From NCBI GenBank assembly GCA_945937855.1, contig CAMEUC010000096.1, forward strand, positions 1 through 5,626: a stretch of DNA of 5,626 bases. Reading direction: 5' to 3'. This DNA is from an uncultured Clostridium sp. Lineage in GTDB: Bacteria; Bacillota; Clostridia; TANB77; CAG-508. The translations under genes and the position numbers were made by a program. The notes beneath the pieces were generated by a model. The model did not search any database. It was not told where the DNA came from and saw only the letters and a list, made by a program, of their open reading frames with translations. Of the stretch, positions 4,850 to 5,626 are shown piece by piece (the first letter of the stretch is position 1; every line of letters begins with the position of its first letter).

Positions 4850-5311
4850 ATGAAAATGAGAAAACCAAAAGAAATCAGAGATGATAGAAAAAAAGAAAAT
4901 AAAAGAAATTTTCAAGAACAGTCACGTAAACGTCAAGAAGCATATAAACAAAGTTTAATTGTTAATTTGCCAGAACAACAGACAGAGCAAGCTAAACCAG
5001 TACAACAATTTAGCGAAGCAGATTTAGAATATATTAAAATCGCATCTACACATCCGTTAGAAATGGCTGAATTTATTTCACAAGCAAATCATGGAACAAA
5101 ATTTAAAACTTTACAACAACGTGAAAGATTTTTGGAATTAGCAGAAAAATATAAAAAGCATTGTTTAAAAATTTTAAATAAAACAGATTTAAAAGGAAAA
5201 AAATTAGAAGAATTTACAATTAAAAAAATGTTAGAAGATAAAGATAGTGAATTATCACCTGTTGATAGAAAAATATTAGAACAAAGACTACCAAAAGAAA
5301 TAGAAAAATAG
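4850..5311 (+). CDS. Highly charged soluble protein of unknown function (153 aa)
   Basis: The start is ATG 4850, with AAGGGAG at 4834-4840 and a 9-base spacer; ATG 4856 (Met3) is an alternative. The stop is TAG 5309-5311. The protein is Lys/Glu/Gln-rich. Residues 1-35 are a basic, probably helical or disordered head (KEIRDDRKKENKRN), and residues 40-54 are a Gln/Pro-rich linker. Residues 54-150 look like a helical domain (FSEADLEYIKIASTHPLEMA, then RERFLELAEKYKKHCLKIL, then LSPVDRKILEQRLPKEIEK). There is one Cys (105), no signal peptide and no membrane segment. I do not recognise a family and see no catalytic motif; the basic head would suit binding to nucleic acid or ribosomes, which is only a guess. 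It has its own strong promoter just upstream and a terminator-like hairpin just downstream. It uses CGT for some Arg codons, unlike the AGA-dominated genes upstream of it. Confidence 0.85.
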   Translation: MKMRKPKEIRDDRKKENKRNFQEQSRKRQEAYKQSLIVNLPEQQTEQAKPVQQFSEADLEYIKIASTHPLEMAEFISQANHGTKFKTLQQRERFLELAEKYKKHCLKILNKTDLKGKKLEEFTIKKMLEDKDSELSPVDRKILEQRLPKEIEK

Positions 5312-5338
5312 AAAATCTATAATTTTTACAATTTAATA

Positions 5339-5406
5339 CTCCTTTTTAGTTTATAAATTATAAAAAAAGAAATAATAAAAATATAAACTAAAAAGGAGGT
5401 TTTTTT
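5339..5406 (+). promoter_or_regulatory. Long hairpin: terminator-like and masking the RBS of the next gene
   Basis: A perfect 17-bp inverted repeat (5339-5355 with 5382-5398) flanks a 26-base AT-rich loop. The right arm ends in GGAG of the ribosome binding site GGAGG (5395-5399), and its partner CTCC is at 5339-5342. Directly after it come seven T residues (5400-5406), then ATG at 5407. The same structure therefore has the form of an intrinsic terminator (stem plus T tract) for the 153-residue gene and would hide the ribosome binding site of the 55-residue gene in any read-through transcript. The stem base is CTCC/GGAG and the rest is A/T-rich, so stability is moderate. I see no separate promoter between hairpin and ATG. 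Confidence 0.7.
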
Positions 5407-5574
5407 ATGACTAAAAATCAAAGAATTAAGTGTAATGTTGCAAGCTGTAAATACAATAATGAAGCTGCAGAACTTTGCGAATTAGAAGAAATTTGGGTAT
5501 GTGCATGTAAAGATTGTAACAATGGTAAAGCAGAAGACGAATCAATGTGTGATAGCTATAGATGTAAATATTAA
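5407..5574 (+). CDS. DUF1540-like small Cys-rich protein (55 aa)
   Basis: ATG 5407 follows GGAGG (5395-5399) with a 7-base all-T spacer; the stop is TAA 5572-5574. The 55 residues include eight cysteines (9, 14, 24, 32, 34, 37, 48, 53). The pattern IKCNVASCKYNN, then CxLEEIxV, then ESMCDSYRC matches the DUF1540 layout of small Firmicute proteins (I-x-C-x-V-x-x-C-x-Y-N ... C ... I-x-V ... C-x-x-F/Y). This copy carries additional cysteines in a CxCxxC cluster (VCACKDC, residues 31-37). The family has no firmly known function; the spacing of cysteines suggests binding of a metal such as zinc or disulfide formation, which is inference. Expression is probably limited by the upstream hairpin that pairs with its ribosome binding site. 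The family assignment is from pattern memory. Confidence 0.82.
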   Translation: MTKNQRIKCNVASCKYNNEAAELCELEEIWVCACKDCNNGKAEDESMCDSYRCKY

Positions 5575-5626
5575 TTTGTATGTCACTGCTTCTCAGCCTA
5601 CCTTTTGTATGATTTTTTTAAAAGAT

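Noticed and set aside
5575..5626. TTTGTATG direct repeat (5575-5582 and 5604-5611) or a minus-strand gene end at the right edge
   Set aside because: Eight bases repeated once in AT-rich DNA is not significant. All minus-strand frames close within a few codons and the window ends, so nothing can be called.
1..5626. CRISPR array, tRNA or rRNA genes
   Set aside because: No regularly spaced repeats of 23-40 bases and no tRNA-like or rRNA-like segments were seen on either strand.

Overview
The window is very AT-rich (coding and non-coding alike), uses the standard code with TAA/TAG stops and strong GGAGG-type ribosome binding sites, and carries a sortase-anchored surface protein, a Clostridia-type large serine recombinase and a DUF1540-type Cys-rich protein. 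Together these point to a low-GC Firmicute, most likely a Clostridia-related gut or anaerobic bacterium; the species cannot be read from the sequence. All recognisable genes are on the + strand.

Layout. (1) 1-1320: the 3' part of a large modular surface protein (Ig-like modules, two InlB-type repeats, an X2-like module, an NPKTG sorting signal), closed by a strong intrinsic terminator. (2) 1385-1888: a single-pass membrane protein of unknown function with its own terminator at 1931-1965. (3) 1966-2361: a gene-poor stretch with an unusually GC-rich island, a cluster of inverted repeats and two hairpins leading into the next gene. (4) 2362-4194: a 71-aa conserved-looking small protein followed by a complete large serine recombinase. 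(5) 4211-4777: the 3' part of a Prx6-type peroxiredoxin gene, cut inside its active-site signature and lying only 16 bases after the recombinase stop codon. (6) 4781-5311: a near-consensus promoter and an unrecognised, highly charged 153-aa protein. (7) 5339-5574: a 17-bp-stem hairpin that is at once terminator-like and able to mask the ribosome binding site of a 55-aa DUF1540-like Cys-rich protein.

Interpretation. The simplest reading is that the right-hand end of an integrated mobile element lies at about 4195-4216. Its serine recombinase is the last gene of the element, and it integrated into the host peroxiredoxin gene between the conserved Pro and Thr of the PxxxTxxC motif, leaving a promoterless, start-less 3' relic. 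The left end, with the missing first ~40 codons of the peroxiredoxin, is not in this window. The surface protein and membrane protein upstream would then be candidate cargo, although this cannot be proven here. Genes to the right of 4777 look like ordinary chromosome.
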